A stretch of DNA of 64,000 nucleotides from NCBI GenBank assembly GCA_949987705.1, contig OX465281.1:179504516-179568515 (forward strand). The letters are read 5' to 3'. A program made the position numbers and the translations under genes. Numbering within the stretch: the first letter of the stretch is position 1; each line of letters begins with the position of its first letter. This DNA is from Thereva unica. Taxonomy: Eukaryota > Arthropoda > Insecta > Diptera > Therevidae. The notes beneath the pieces are model-generated. The model made no database searches, had not been told where the DNA came from, and saw nothing but the letters and a program-made list of their open reading frames with translations. This document shows positions 33,070-44,084 of the stretch, one piece after another.

Positions 33070-33465
33070 TTTTTGTAAAAACGACAATCAGACAATGGGA
33101 AATATGTACCCCAATTTATTTGAGGTACTTCTGAATAATGGGGTGATCCGTTTATTTACAATGACATTTAGGCATGTAAAAACGGAGGCAAAGTAATAAA
33201 ATTAAGATATGGCGAAAACCCCCTAAAAAGGGGTGTTTTTTGCATTTTTAAGGGTGACGCCCATGTTTTTGTAAAAACGACAATCAGACAATAATTGGGA
33301 AATATGTACCCCAATTTATTTGAGGTACTTCTGAATAATGGGGTGATCCGTTTATTTACAATGACATTTAGGCATGTAAAAACGGAGGCAAAGTAATAAA
33401 ATTAAGATATGGCGAAAACCCCCTAAAAAGGGGTGTTTTTTGCATTTTTAAGGGTGACGCCCATG
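33070..33465. repeat. Tandem duplication of 196 bp
   Basis: 33070-33265 and 33266-33465 are nearly identical; the second copy has a 4-base insertion (taat). Each ends GGGTGACGCCCATG. The near-identity suggests a recent event. Confidence 0.9.
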
Positions 33466-33800
33466 TTACATCATGTCTTGGTGTAACTTGCTGATATCCG
33501 TCCAATATTTTTCAATTGTTGTTCTCCGTTGTGTGTAGTATGCTTGAGAACGCGGGATATTTAGGTCTTGTTCTGTGGATGCCAAAAGCCGTTCTAGAGC
33601 CGTCATAAGCGCATGTTGACGTCGTAACCGTCTAGCTTGTTCTATGTCGGCCACTTCTCTCTTATCATCTGCTGATTCCTCAGGCTCACTTTCATTTTCC
33701 TGGCCGCTGGTGACGGCCTTTGGGCTTGGATCTCTGACCTTTGCTGCTGTGGTCTTTGATGCTGAAACCTTTGATGCTGGAAGTTCTGCTGTTGCAGAGT
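33466..33800 (-). pseudogene. Possible retroelement Gag N-terminal fragment
   Basis: On the minus strand an open frame runs from a possible splice acceptor (CTCTGCAACAG near 33790) to a TAA at 33466. It is Ser/Glu-rich and then helical: QARRLRRQHALMTALERLL ... TTIEKYWTDISKLHQ. The LxxxEKYWxxxxxxH pattern resembles the start of BEL/Pao Gag (DUF1759) proteins, but the match is short. It ends exactly where the 196-bp tandem duplication begins. It could also be an unrelated coiled-coil gene fragment. Confidence 0.3.
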
Positions 33801-33964
33801 GAAAATATGAAAATATATGTAAAATTTTAAACGAAAAAACGTGGGGCGTATATACATATGATTGATGCGAATGATTTCTCAAAACAGCTACTCTACACTC
33901 CTTACTTTTGTCTATAGCATGCGCCCCACGTTTTTTCGTTTAAAATTTTACATATATTTTCATA
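33797..33964. repeat. Inverted repeat around the start of the copy-2 dispersed repeat
   Basis: Arms of about 45-50 bp (33797-33849 and 33915-33964) contain ATGAAAATATATGTAAAATT and AAACGAAAAAACGTGGGGCG and their complements. Confidence 0.75.
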
Positions 33965-34917
33965 GCTATTACAAATTCACAATCACAAATTTTCAGGACT
34001 ATCTGTATGGTGTTAGAAATATGTTTGAGGCTCTAAATCTGTATGGGGATAGTGCCATTATTTTATACTTTTTAGTTCGTTATAAAAACGTGTTATATTA
34101 AAAAATATTTTTTATCTAATAATTATTATCTGCTTTTTAGTCTTGTGTGCGACATTCTGCAATCACTTTTTAACATGTTCATGATATTATGACGGATACA
34201 TGTGGAAAATTTTTACCTAAATCTACTAATAATATACCAATCTTTTTAATTTCGAAATTCCTGAAAATTAAAATGAAGAAGTAAGCTAAATTAATTTTAT
34301 ATGATTTTTATTTCAATAATAGCTGCATCTCTTTTTTGATCATTTTTCTATTTTTACTCGTGACTGCTCGCAACTACTCTTTTACTGAAAAACGCTTAGC
34401 TGACTTTTGATTGTATTTAACTGCTTTCTTCATATAAAAACATCTATAAATTAAATTTGAGTCGTAATTATCTGAAACTTTTATGTTTCATTTTACTTTG
34501 AATAATTTACCGTATTAATTTAAATTATGTAACTGATGTGAATATTAAATTTTGAATTACGTCACATGGCTTTTTTTTTCTACATGGCATGTCCTTTCAT
34601 TTGATTCCCATGTGGAGGTTGTTGTAAAGTTAGGCAATCCACCAGTTTACGTTAGCCGCCAAGTTAAATTTACAATGACCTCATATAGCTTATTGTATTC
34701 TACTTAACACACCCTTTTCTGTAGTACCCACGTCGCGGGTGTTGTGATGAAAATGGTAAGCCGTGCTCTTGAGACGTCCGCCATGGATCTAACTGTATAT
34801 TAAGTATACTATATCGCTCATTGTGTTCTACTGATGCTACACTTTCATTTGATAACTATGTCGAGGGGATTTTGAAAACAATGGTAATCCGCCCTCTTGA
34901 GACGGCCGCCATTGACC
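33916..34917. repeat. Dispersed repeat with inverted, decayed satellite monomers (copy 2)
   Basis: Second copy of the repeat at 28290-28860. It ends in two or three degenerate minus-strand satellite monomers (about 34580-34917). The intervening AT-rich part (34160-34570) holds no gene I can see. Confidence 0.55.
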
Positions 34918-34918
34918 T

Positions 34919-35899
34919 AAAAGATTAGCAGGAAATATCCTAGAACACATAAGGACACAACAAACAGAAACAATGTCATTTGATATAAAAGCGGCTACGG
35001 CCCTGGTGCAATCATACAATGGAAACCAAGAAGAAACTGAAGCTTTCATCGAATCAATAGAACTGCTAATTGACTTAACTTAAACGGATCATAAAAGTAT
35101 TATGATAAAATTTATCAAAATCCGCATAACCGGGAAAGCTAAATACACCATAACGGATGAGACAAAAACGATAAGTCAAATAGCAACAAAACTTAGACAA
35201 ACATTTTCAGCAAAACTGTCATCAGATGCACTACTAGCGCAACTACGATGGTGTAAATAAGGTAGCAGAAAATTAACAGACTTCACAGCACAAATGGAAA
35301 AACTCTCAGGACAATTGACAAGAGCTTTCATAGAAGAAAACGTTGCAACGGGCAAAACAGCAGAAAAATTAGCTGAGAAATTTTCAATACAATATTTCGC
35401 AGACAATCTAGCAAACTCTGAAACATCGCTTATATTAAAAGCTAGTAATTTAACCACGCTCCCAGAAATAGCGGCAAAGGCAATAACAGTGGACAAACCA
35501 CAAAACAGCAATGTTCTAAAATTCAACAGTAAACCAGCAAGGCGATTCAAAGTAAACTTTAATCAGACATACGGTCAAAGATATAATGGCAACACCAATT
35601 ATATCAGGAATAGAAACAATTGGACAAGGCAGCCAAGAAACAAAACAAATAATCATAATAATAATAATTATAGAAGACCAAATAATAACAGAGTCAACAG
35701 AGTAAACCACTAGGAATCGGGGGAATACCAAGACCCCCAACCGGAGGCGACCATAAGTCGGTTGGGGGATGCGACACAAATATAATAAGATCGTATAAAT
35801 TTAATCTTTCTCTAACAAACTTCGTGAAGGCGTATGGCGACATGTGCGGCGCAGTATGCACATTCATTGTAGACACTGGGTCAGATACATATATCAATA
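34919..35899 (+). pseudogene. Errantivirus-like gag and start of protease (E3 fragment)
   Basis: The conceptual frame begins near 34970 (MSFDIKAATALVQSYNG) and reads as a Ty3/Gypsy capsid: QEETEAFIESIELLIDL, RITGKAKYTI, LKLRQ-type and LTDFTAQMEKLSGQL motifs. In-frame stops interrupt it near 35081 and 35258. The last 139 codons (35294-35713) are open and end in an Asn/Arg-rich nucleocapsid tail (NNHNNNNYRRPNNN). After another frame change, CTFIVDTGSDTYI is an aspartic protease active site (DTG). The fragment is then cut by Helitron-like element C at 35900. No RT follows. Gag would bind RNA and form particles; this copy is dead. Confidence 0.8.
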
Positions 35900-37404
35900 C
35901 TAGCTGGGACCCGGTGCGCCTACGCTGCACCCATAAGTCAATAGTAAACAATAAAAACCATCCATTGACTTAATATTTTTCGAGATATGAATTTTACACA
36001 GATGAAATGCCTCAAAGAACATGGGTCTTGCGTCGGCCGCCATGAATCGGTATATTGAGTCTACTACATTGCTTATTGTATTCTACTTATCATACCCTTT
36101 CATTTGATACCCATGTTGAGGGGATTGTGAAGAAAGTGGTAATCCGGCCTCTTTAGACGACCGCCATGGATCTAAAGATATATTTTGTATACTACATTGC
36201 TTATTGTATTCTACTTATCATACACTTTCATTTGATACCCATGTCGAGGTGGTTGTGAAGAAAGTGGTAATTCGGCCTCTTGAGACGGCCGCCATGGATC
36301 TAAAGATATATTTTGTATACTACATTGCTTATTGTATTCTACTTATTATACCCTTTCATTTGATACCCATGTCGAGGTGGTTGTGAAGAAAGTGGTACCC
36401 CGCCCTCTTGAGACGGCCGCCATGGATCTAAAGATATATTTTGTATACTACATTGCTTATTGTATTCTCCTTAACATACCCTTTCATTTGATACCCATGT
36501 TGAGGTGGTTGTGAAGAAAGTGGTAATCCGGCCTCTTGAGACGGCCGCCATGGATCTAAAGATATATTTTGTATACTACATTGCTTATTGTATTCTACTT
36601 ATCATACCCTTTCATTTGATACCCATGTCGAGGTGGTTGTGAAGAAAGTGGTAATTCGGCCTCTTGAGACGGCCGCCATGGATCTAAAGATATATTTTGT
36701 ATACTACATTGCTTATTGTATTCTACTTATCATACCCTTTCATTTGATACCCATGTCGAGGTGGTTGTGAAGAAAGTGGTACCCCGGCCTCTTGAGACGG
36801 CCTCCATGGATCTAAAGATATATTTTGTATACTACATTGCCCTATATATCTAAAGATATATTTTGTATACTACATTGATACCCATGTCGAGGTGGTTGTG
36901 AAGAAAGTGGTACTCCGCCCTCTTGAGACGGCCGCCATGGATCTAAAGATATATTTTGTATACTACATTGCTTATTGTATTCTACTTATCATACCCTTTC
37001 ATTTGATACCCATGTCGAGGTGGTTGTGAAGAAAGTGGTACACCGCCCTCTTGAGACGGCCGCCATGGATCATTTTAGTTTCAATAGCGTCATGGCCTAC
37101 CTATTGTTTGACAGCTGCGTAAATTTGAAATTTTCATTAAATGTAATGATTCAATTTAATGACAATTTTACATTTGTCAAACAATAGGTAGGCCATGAAG
37201 CTATTGAAACTAAAATGAAGTGAAAATTCCTAAAATTACCATTTTTGTTTGGATTTTGCAGCTGTTTTTTTGGTTAAAGGTATAAAAAATAGCCTACGAC
37301 CTATTCTCAGACCTACCAAATATACACAAAAAATTTCATGCAAATTGGTCAACCCGTTTCGGAGGAGTACGGTAACAAACACTGTGACACGAGATTTTTA
37401 TAGA
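35900..37404 (-). mobile_element. Helitron-like element C (intact ends, 128-bp satellite array)
   Basis: On the minus strand it starts TCTATAAAAATCTCG at 37404 (preceded by A) and ends CAGCTAG at 35900 (followed by T). The layout is identical to element A: inverted repeat 37078-37210, satellite array about 36035-37070 (eight or so monomers with one internal scar near 36840-36870), and 3' hairpin with CTAG. The left flank is errantivirus gag-protease and the right flank is a Harbinger transposase. Confidence 0.75.
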
Positions 37405-38094
37405 TATAATGTATATAGATAGATTCTTTTAATTCATCTCTTATTTTAAAGGCATTTTTAGATGCATTATTGGAAGACAGCCTTCCTGATTTTCTTAGCG
37501 GTCGAACTCCTTTCCTCCACAAACCTTCAACGATAGTAGCTTCATTATAATGATCAACGTATTCTGGAGGGCAGTACGATGAATCCGACATTTTCACGAA
37601 GTTGTGAAGAACAACTGCAGCTTTAACGACACTTTCTGCTGACTCTACCCCCATGTATAGCGTATATCTCAGAATTCTCCAGCGAGCAGTAAGAACGCCG
37701 AACGCATTTTCTATTGTCCTGCGAGCTCGTGACAAACGTTTGTTGAAATATTCTTTTTCTCGTCCAATAATAAGCCTAAAGAATATAAGAATAAGAATGC
37801 AGGATAGAAAAACTTTTAATGTACCTGGAAATGGTCGCATTAAATAAGTTTTTAATGGAAATGCTGCATCCCCGACGAAGAAATATGGCAATGTTAAATC
37901 AACGTCTTGCAAAATATCATCCTTCGGTAAATCTAATTTTCCGTCAAATAGACATTTTCCGAAATTGGAGTGCCACAAAACGCCACCATCGCTCTGTGAC
38001 CCATATGCTCCAATTTCGATATTTGTAAATGTATAGTTCGTATCGCAAACCCCCAGCAACACAATGCTATAAGTCCCTTTATAATTATAACACA
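37405..38094 (-). pseudogene. Harbinger-2 transposase, C-terminal part
   Basis: The minus strand reads as the second half of a PIF/Harbinger nuclease: CYNYKGTYSIVLLG, SQSDGGVLW, YFFVGDAAFPL, and LSRARRTIENAFGVL carrying the catalytic Glu. About 50 nt between PFPG and GREKEYF (37776-37824) look like a read-through intron. Splicing there would disturb the frame by one base, so either the copy is mutated or the intron call is wrong. The C-terminus is cut by Helitron-like element C at 37404. The N-terminal half continues at 41492 beyond another insertion. Confidence 0.8.
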
Positions 38095-41000
38095 CTAGCA
38101 TAAAACCCGCGTGCCTTGCAACGCCTTTAAAAACTGTTTATTAGGTGCAATTTTTTCCTTAAAAAAACCAACAAAAAAGTCAGCTGTTATTATCCCTAAA
38201 AAGGGTTTATTATAGTGTGCATTTTTTTAATAAATATGGTAAACAAATTGCTCCGAATATCACCTCTGCTCAACAAATCTGCAAGTTTTGAAGCAGAGAT
38301 TGGCATGTATATGTCATCAAGAAAAGTGACATTTTAGGGTTTGACGAACGTTCGTTAAGTTTGTTCGCCTATTTACGTGGATGTAAGAAATTATGAAGCA
38401 ATCACAAATGAATATTAAAAAAAGTGAATTTCGAGTCATTCAATTCTACGTGATTATAGGGATGCACTGTCAAAATTTCAGCCCTTCAGCTTCAGAGGTT
38501 TGGGTTAACCCCATTTCATCCCCTTAGGGGATGCATTGCGAGTAATCGCCTCTTAGTGGATGTCCACGTCATTATAGGGATGCACTGTCCAAATTTCAAC
38601 CCTGTAGCTCTAGTAGTTTGGTAACCCCATTTCACCCCTTTAGGGGATGAATTTCGAAAAATCGCTTCTTAGTAAATGTCCACTTCATTATAGAAATGCA
38701 CTGTCAAAATTTCAGCCGTTTAGCTCCAGCGGTTTGGCTTACCCCATTTAACCCCCTTAGGGGATGAATTTCGAAAAATCGCTTCTTAGTGGATGTCCAC
38801 GTCATTAAGGGGATGCACTGTCAAAATTTCAGCCCTATAGCTAAAGCGGTTTGGGTAAACCCCATTTCACCCCCTTAGGGGATAAATTTCGAAAAATCGC
38901 CTTATAGTGGATGTCCACGCCATTATAGTGATGCACTGTTAAAATTTCAGCCCTACAACTGTAGCGGTTTGGATAAACCCCGTTTCACCCCCTTAGGGGA
39001 TGAATTTTGAAAAATCGCTTCTTAGTGGATGTTCACGGCATTATAGGGATGCACTGTCAAAATTTCAGCCCTATAGCTCCAGCGGTTTGGGTAAACCCCA
39101 TTTCACCCCCTTAGGGGAAGAATTTCGAAAAATCGATCTTTAGTGGATGTCCACGCCATTATAGAGATGCACTGTCAAAATTTAAGCCCTATAGCTCCAA
39201 CGGTTTGGATAAACCCTATTTCACCCCCTTAGGGGATGAATTTCGAAAAATCGCTTTATAGTGGATGCCCACTCCATTATAGGGATGCACTGTCCAAATT
39301 TCAGCCCCATAGCGTTAGCGGTTTGTAAAAACCCCATTTCACACCCTTAGGGGATGAATTTCGAAAAATCGCTCTTTAGTGGATGTCCACGTCATTATAG
39401 GGATGCACTGTTAAAATTTCAACCCTATAGCTCCAGCGGTTTGGATAAACCCTATTTCACCCCCTTAAGGGATAAATTTCGAAAAATCGTTTTATAGTGG
39501 ATGTCCACTCCATTATAGGGATGCACTGTCCAAATTTCAGCCCCATAGCGTTAGCGGTTTGTAAAAACCCTATTTCACACCCTTTGGGGATGAATTTCGA
39601 AAAATCGCTCTTTAGTGGATGTAAACGTCACTATAGGGATGCACTGTCAGAATTTCAGCCCTATAGCTTTAGCGGTTTGTAAAAACCCCATTTCACACCC
39701 TTAGGGGATGAATTTCGAAAAATCGCTCTTTAGTGGATGTCCACGTCATTATAGGGATCCACTGTTAAAATTTCAACCCTATAGCTCCAGCGGTTTGGAT
39801 AAACCCCATTTCACCCCCTCAAGGGATAATTTTCGAAAATCGCTTTATAGTGGATGTCCACTCCATTATAGGGATGCACTGTCCAAATTTCAGCCCTATA
39901 GCTTTATCGTTTTGTAAAAACCCTATTTCACACCCTTAGGGGATGAATTTCGAAAAATCGCTCTTTAGTGGATGTGAACGTCATTATAGGGATGCACTGT
40001 CAAAATTTCAGCCCTATAGCTTTAGCGGTTTGTAAAAACCCCATTTCACACCCTTAGGGGATGAATTTCGAAAAATCGCTCTTTAGTGGATGTCCACGTC
40101 ATTATAGGGATCCACTGTTAAAATTTCAACCCTAAAGCTCCAGCGGTTTGGATAAACCCCATTTCACCCCCTTAAGGGACGAATTTCGAAAAATCGCTTT
40201 ATAGTGGATGTCCACGCCATTATAGAGATGCACTGTCAAAATTTTAGCCCTATAACTTTAGCCGTTTGGATAAAAGCCATTTCAACCCCTTAGGGGATGA
40301 ATTTCGAAAAATCGCTCTTTAGTGGATGTAAACGTCACTATAGGGATGCACAGTCAAAAATTCAGCCCTATAGCTTTAGCGGTTTGTAAAAACCCCATTT
40401 CACACCCTTAGGGGATGAATTTCGAAAAATCGCTTTTTAGTGGATGTCCACCTCATTATAGGGATCCACTGTTAAAATTTCAACCCTATAGCTCCAGCGG
40501 TTTTGGGTTGACCCCATTTCACCCCCTTAAGGGATGAATTGTGAAAAATCGCTTTATAGTGGATGTCCACGTCATTATAGGGATGCACTGTTAAAATTTC
40601 AACCCTATAGCTCCAGCGGTTTGGATAAACCCTATTTCACCCCCTTAAGGGATAAATTTCGAAAAATCGCTTTGAAGTGGATGTCCACTCCATTATAGGG
40701 ATGCACTGTCCAAATTTCAGCCCTATAGCTTTATCGGTTTGTAAAAACCCTATTTCACACCCTTTGGGGATGAATTTCGAAAAATCGCTCTTTAGTGGAT
40801 GTAAACGTCACTATAGGGATGCACTGTCAAAATTTCAGCCCTATAGCTTTAGCGGTTTGTAAAAACCCCATTTCACACCCTTAGGTAATGAATTTCGAAA
40901 AATCGCTCTTTAGTGGATGTCCACGTCATTATAGGGATCCACTGTTAAAATTTCAACCCTAAAGCTCCAGCGGTTTGGTTAAACCCCATTTCACCCCCTT

Positions 41001-41427
41001 AAGGGACGAATTTCGAAAAATCGCTTTATAGTGGATGTCCACGCCATTATAGGGATGCACTGTCAAAATTTTAGCCCTATAACTTTAGCCGTTTGGATAA
41101 AAGCCATTTCAACCCCTTAGGGGATGAATTTCGAAAAATCGCTCTTTAGTGGATGTAAACGTCACTATAGGGATGCACTGTCAAAATTTCAGCCCTTTAG
41201 CTCCAGCGGTTTATGCTGTGCGTTGTCTGTCAGTCAGTTACTTTTTATACAATAGAAAAAAAAAAGTAAAGATAAAAAATCCCCTTACAACTTATTGAAC
41301 CCCATTTCACCCCCTTCAACCCTTTTTTTTCTCCATAAAAAGTAGCCTATGTCCGTCTCCAAGGTCTAAACTATGTCTGTAGCAAATTTCATCAAAATCG
41401 GTTTAGTGGTTTAGGCGTGAAAGCGTA

Positions 41428-41460
<33 letters not shown>

Positions 41461-41491
41461 GTTACTTTCGCATTTATAATATTAGTAAGGA
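38095..41491 (-). mobile_element. Helitron-like element E carrying a 118-bp minisatellite
   Basis: On the minus strand it starts TCCTTACTAATATTATAAAT at 41491 and ends CTAG at 38095. It is inserted between A and T without target duplication. The flanking Harbinger codons run on perfectly across the gap, so the insertion was precise. A (GACA)n stretch lies near the start (41430-41460). Ends of this type resemble CTAG-ended non-autonomous Helitrons of insects. No protein gene inside. Confidence 0.65.
38440..41215. repeat. 118-bp minisatellite, about 23 copies
   Basis: Tandem units with GGATGCACTGTCAAAATTTC, CAGCGGTTTGG, CCATTTCACCCCCTTAGGGG and GAATTTCGAAAAATCGC, at starts such as 38558, 38674, 38791 and 38909. 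Variation is mainly point changes, and some pairs of units recur as a block between 39370 and 41180. Open frames inside recur every unit and are not genes. Confidence 0.9.
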
Positions 41492-41711
41492 TTGTCCCAG
41501 AATTAGGAGGGCAAGTAATATTGATGTGTTTACCATCAATAGCTCCTAACCAATGTGGGAAATTCCAAACATTTTTGAAATCTTCTGCGATTTTTCGCCA
41601 TTCAGTTGTATTTGGGCTTGACAAGTAAAAAGGAGCAAGTACATTCCACAAAGAATTGCACGTTTCCTTAACAATCCTTTTTACGGTTGTTACGCCCATT
41701 TTGAATGTCAT
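41492..41711 (-). pseudogene. Harbinger-2 transposase, middle part
   Basis: Codons with MGVTTVKRIVKETC, WNFPHWLGAIDGKHINI (first catalytic Asp) and CPPNSGT. The frame continues across the element E insertion into 38094 without loss of a base. Upstream at about 41717-41735 there is one in-frame stop after a likely intron (41720-41790), so this copy is decayed. Confidence 0.8.
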
Positions 41712-41776
41712 CGATTACTGCTTACTTCCGCCGTGAGCTAAATATCTACGTATATCAAAAAATAAGAAATCAAAGA

Positions 41777-42046
41777 TCAAATATATCTTCTTACGTACAT
41801 AAGAGTGAGAAGAAGTCTACATTGGGGGGCAATCGCTGGACGATTTGAATTTCTTGTTAATTCCTCCTCCATTAAATTAAACAAAGCATCAAAAACTTCT
41901 TTCTTCATCCTCACTGCTGAAAAAAATTGTTCTTGGTCGTAATCGTACATATGTCGAAAACTCAGAGCAAAAAATCCATTTATATCCCTGTCCAAAAACA
42001 TTGGTCGCACCCAAAAGCGCTGAGATTGTCTTTCTTTTAAATACAT
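41777..42046 (-). pseudogene. Harbinger-2 transposase, N-terminal exon
   Basis: Open from the ATG at 42046, with RFWVRPMFLDRDINGFF, MKKEVFDALFNLMEEEL and LLLTLM, the helical N-terminal region of PIF/Harbinger transposases. A GTACGTAAG donor follows at the exon end. The TIR element at 42052-42998 lies immediately upstream and has displaced any promoter. Confidence 0.75.
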
Positions 42047-42051
42047 ATGGG

Positions 42052-42998
42052 CGATTCTCCAGAACCTTTAACCTGCTTGTCGCTTCGAAATTTTTATGAA
42101 TAACAATTTTTATAAGAAGATTAAAAATAAAAGAAGCTATCAATAATGTTAAGAAACTATTAATGAACAATAAAATATAAGCACGAAGTCATTTAAAACG
42201 ATATATTGCAATAAAATTAGAAAAAATGTTCCGTTACCTGTCACTTTTCGGCCTGTCTTTAGCGCTAATCTGAATGAAAAACTATTTATATTTGTGATAG
42301 GAAGCGTTGAAACAAATAGTGAAAAGTGAAAAGTTGTAGTTTAACTCTTAAGGAAAAATGCAGTTGTGTTCGGTGCAGTGTCAAATCGCTATATTTTCCA
42401 AAAAACAACTCTGAAGTTTGTCCCTAGGTTTTCACGTCAAAGTTGTAACCCGCATGGTAAGTCGAAGTACTCTGAATTGTCTCATTTTATCATAAATTTT
42501 TTTAAACGCACTTATTGTTCAGACACTAACGAACATGTGCATACATTTTGTGACACAAATAAGCTGAAATTGGTTGATTTTTGGGCAAAACTGGCTAACG
42601 TGAACGTAGGTTACATTTAAATGTCAAAGTTGTAACTGCAATTAATTTGCTCATATTACATTAAATTCATCCCCGTAAAATTTCTTATGACCTATTGTAA
42701 CTAGTTAAATCATATGTAACGTTTCCTTCACTTAAATTGTTTCATGAATCTTAAAAAATAAGTAATTTAAGTGAATGTCAAAATTGTAACCATGTCAAAT
42801 TTGATGTCAAAATTGTAACCATGTCAATATAACCATGTCATAAAAAAATATGCGCATTGAATTTTTTAATGTTCTACATCAGAAAACATTTATTTATGAA
42901 ATAAGAAACACAAAAAAGATCGTGGCACGGTTGTGCTATCAATTTGAAATTTCATTTTTCCAATTAGCTCAGGTTAAAGGTTCTGGAGAATCGCCCAT
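42052..42998. mobile_element. Non-autonomous TIR element, 947 bp
   Basis: Perfect 27-bp inverted ends starting GGGCGATTCTCCAGAACCTT, bordered by ATAT on both sides. The interior has no gene, but ATGTCAAARTTGTAACC-like words recur (near 42436, 42621, 42775 and 42803), possibly transposase-binding repeats. The superfamily is not recognised. Confidence 0.7.
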
Positions 42999-42999
42999 A

Positions 43000-43516
43000 T
43001 ATTTAATGTCAATAAAACTAACTGTATTAGTTCATGCAATTCCATTATTATTTGTTATTATTATCGCTACTTTCACTAAAATCAAATAATTCAATGTCAA
43101 CGAAGGTTTAGACAGATTAAAATATAAATTGAGTTGAAATGTCATACGCGTACAAAGCGTTCATTGGGTCTGTCGAATTTTTCGGAAACGGAACTCTCAC
43201 ACGCATCTTGCGCGCGCATCGCGTTAACGCGTTCTATGGGCCGGCACCTTAAAGGTAGCAGTTATTTGTATTTTCGCGCGTTTTGGAAATTCATGAGAAT
43301 TTCCGCCAACAGCAAACACTTTAGCAGCGCTAACATTATTCGGGCTTCGGATTACCCTTCAGTATTTGGGATTTAATGAAATAAATTGACGCCGATCCGG
43401 TTACTAAATGTTGATGGTTTCCGGTCGGCGTTGTCGTCGAAATTATAGAAATAATTTATGGATGGACTATTAAAAAAGGACTTTTGGCGTAATGAGCAAT
43501 GCACAGGCTCATTACA
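43000..43516 (-). repeat. Candidate 3' LTR of E2
   Basis: On the minus strand AAGAGGGAAGG (43527-43517), a polypurine tract, is followed by TGTAATGAGC, a plausible LTR start in the right place relative to E2 env. The far boundary was not located and no second copy exists in the window. The stretch 43530-44084 between env and this tract is AT-rich with no gene. Confidence 0.35.
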
Positions 43517-44084
43517 CCTTCCCTCTTACAAAGAAAGTTTCACGAAGGAAGTGAGAGAAACTTTCGAATAGGTCTGGCAGGCGTCATAGTGTCTGGTTAC
43601 AACAAATCTTTCTAATAACAATTAATCATTGTATTTTAATAGCTACTAAGCATATAGGTATATTATTTATTTTTTATTTTTTAATATGTTTCCATATTTA
43701 TTTATTTTGTGTATCTCCCAAAATGGGATTTAGTTACATCTCTTTTTTTATATGGTATTACAGTATATTGTATTAAAGGAAATTGATTTTGAGCTGAATT
43801 GATTTACATAATAAAATTTTTGTTTTGTTTGTTTTTTTTTGTTTTTAATATTTCAAGATATTATTTCTACTTAATTTTCTTATATTGATCCTACTTTATA
43901 TCTTTCTTCTTTCAATATTTATTACCTAATTAAAAAAAATGTATTTATTTATTATTTATCTTAAGTATTGATTTCGATATTATAAATTTATATTAAAGAA
44001 AAACATTTTTTGTTTGATTTAGTTATTAGACTTATAGACCTACATTGTTTTGTATACATTTTTCTACTATTTTTCTTTTTTGTT

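Noticed and set aside
39497..40862. Open frames of about 60-70 codons in the 118-bp array
   Set aside because: They repeat with the minisatellite unit and have no start or codon conservation beyond the repeat.
41403..41495. Extension of the Harbinger-2 middle exon frame past 41492
   Set aside because: The last codons come from the inserted Helitron-like element, not from the transposase.
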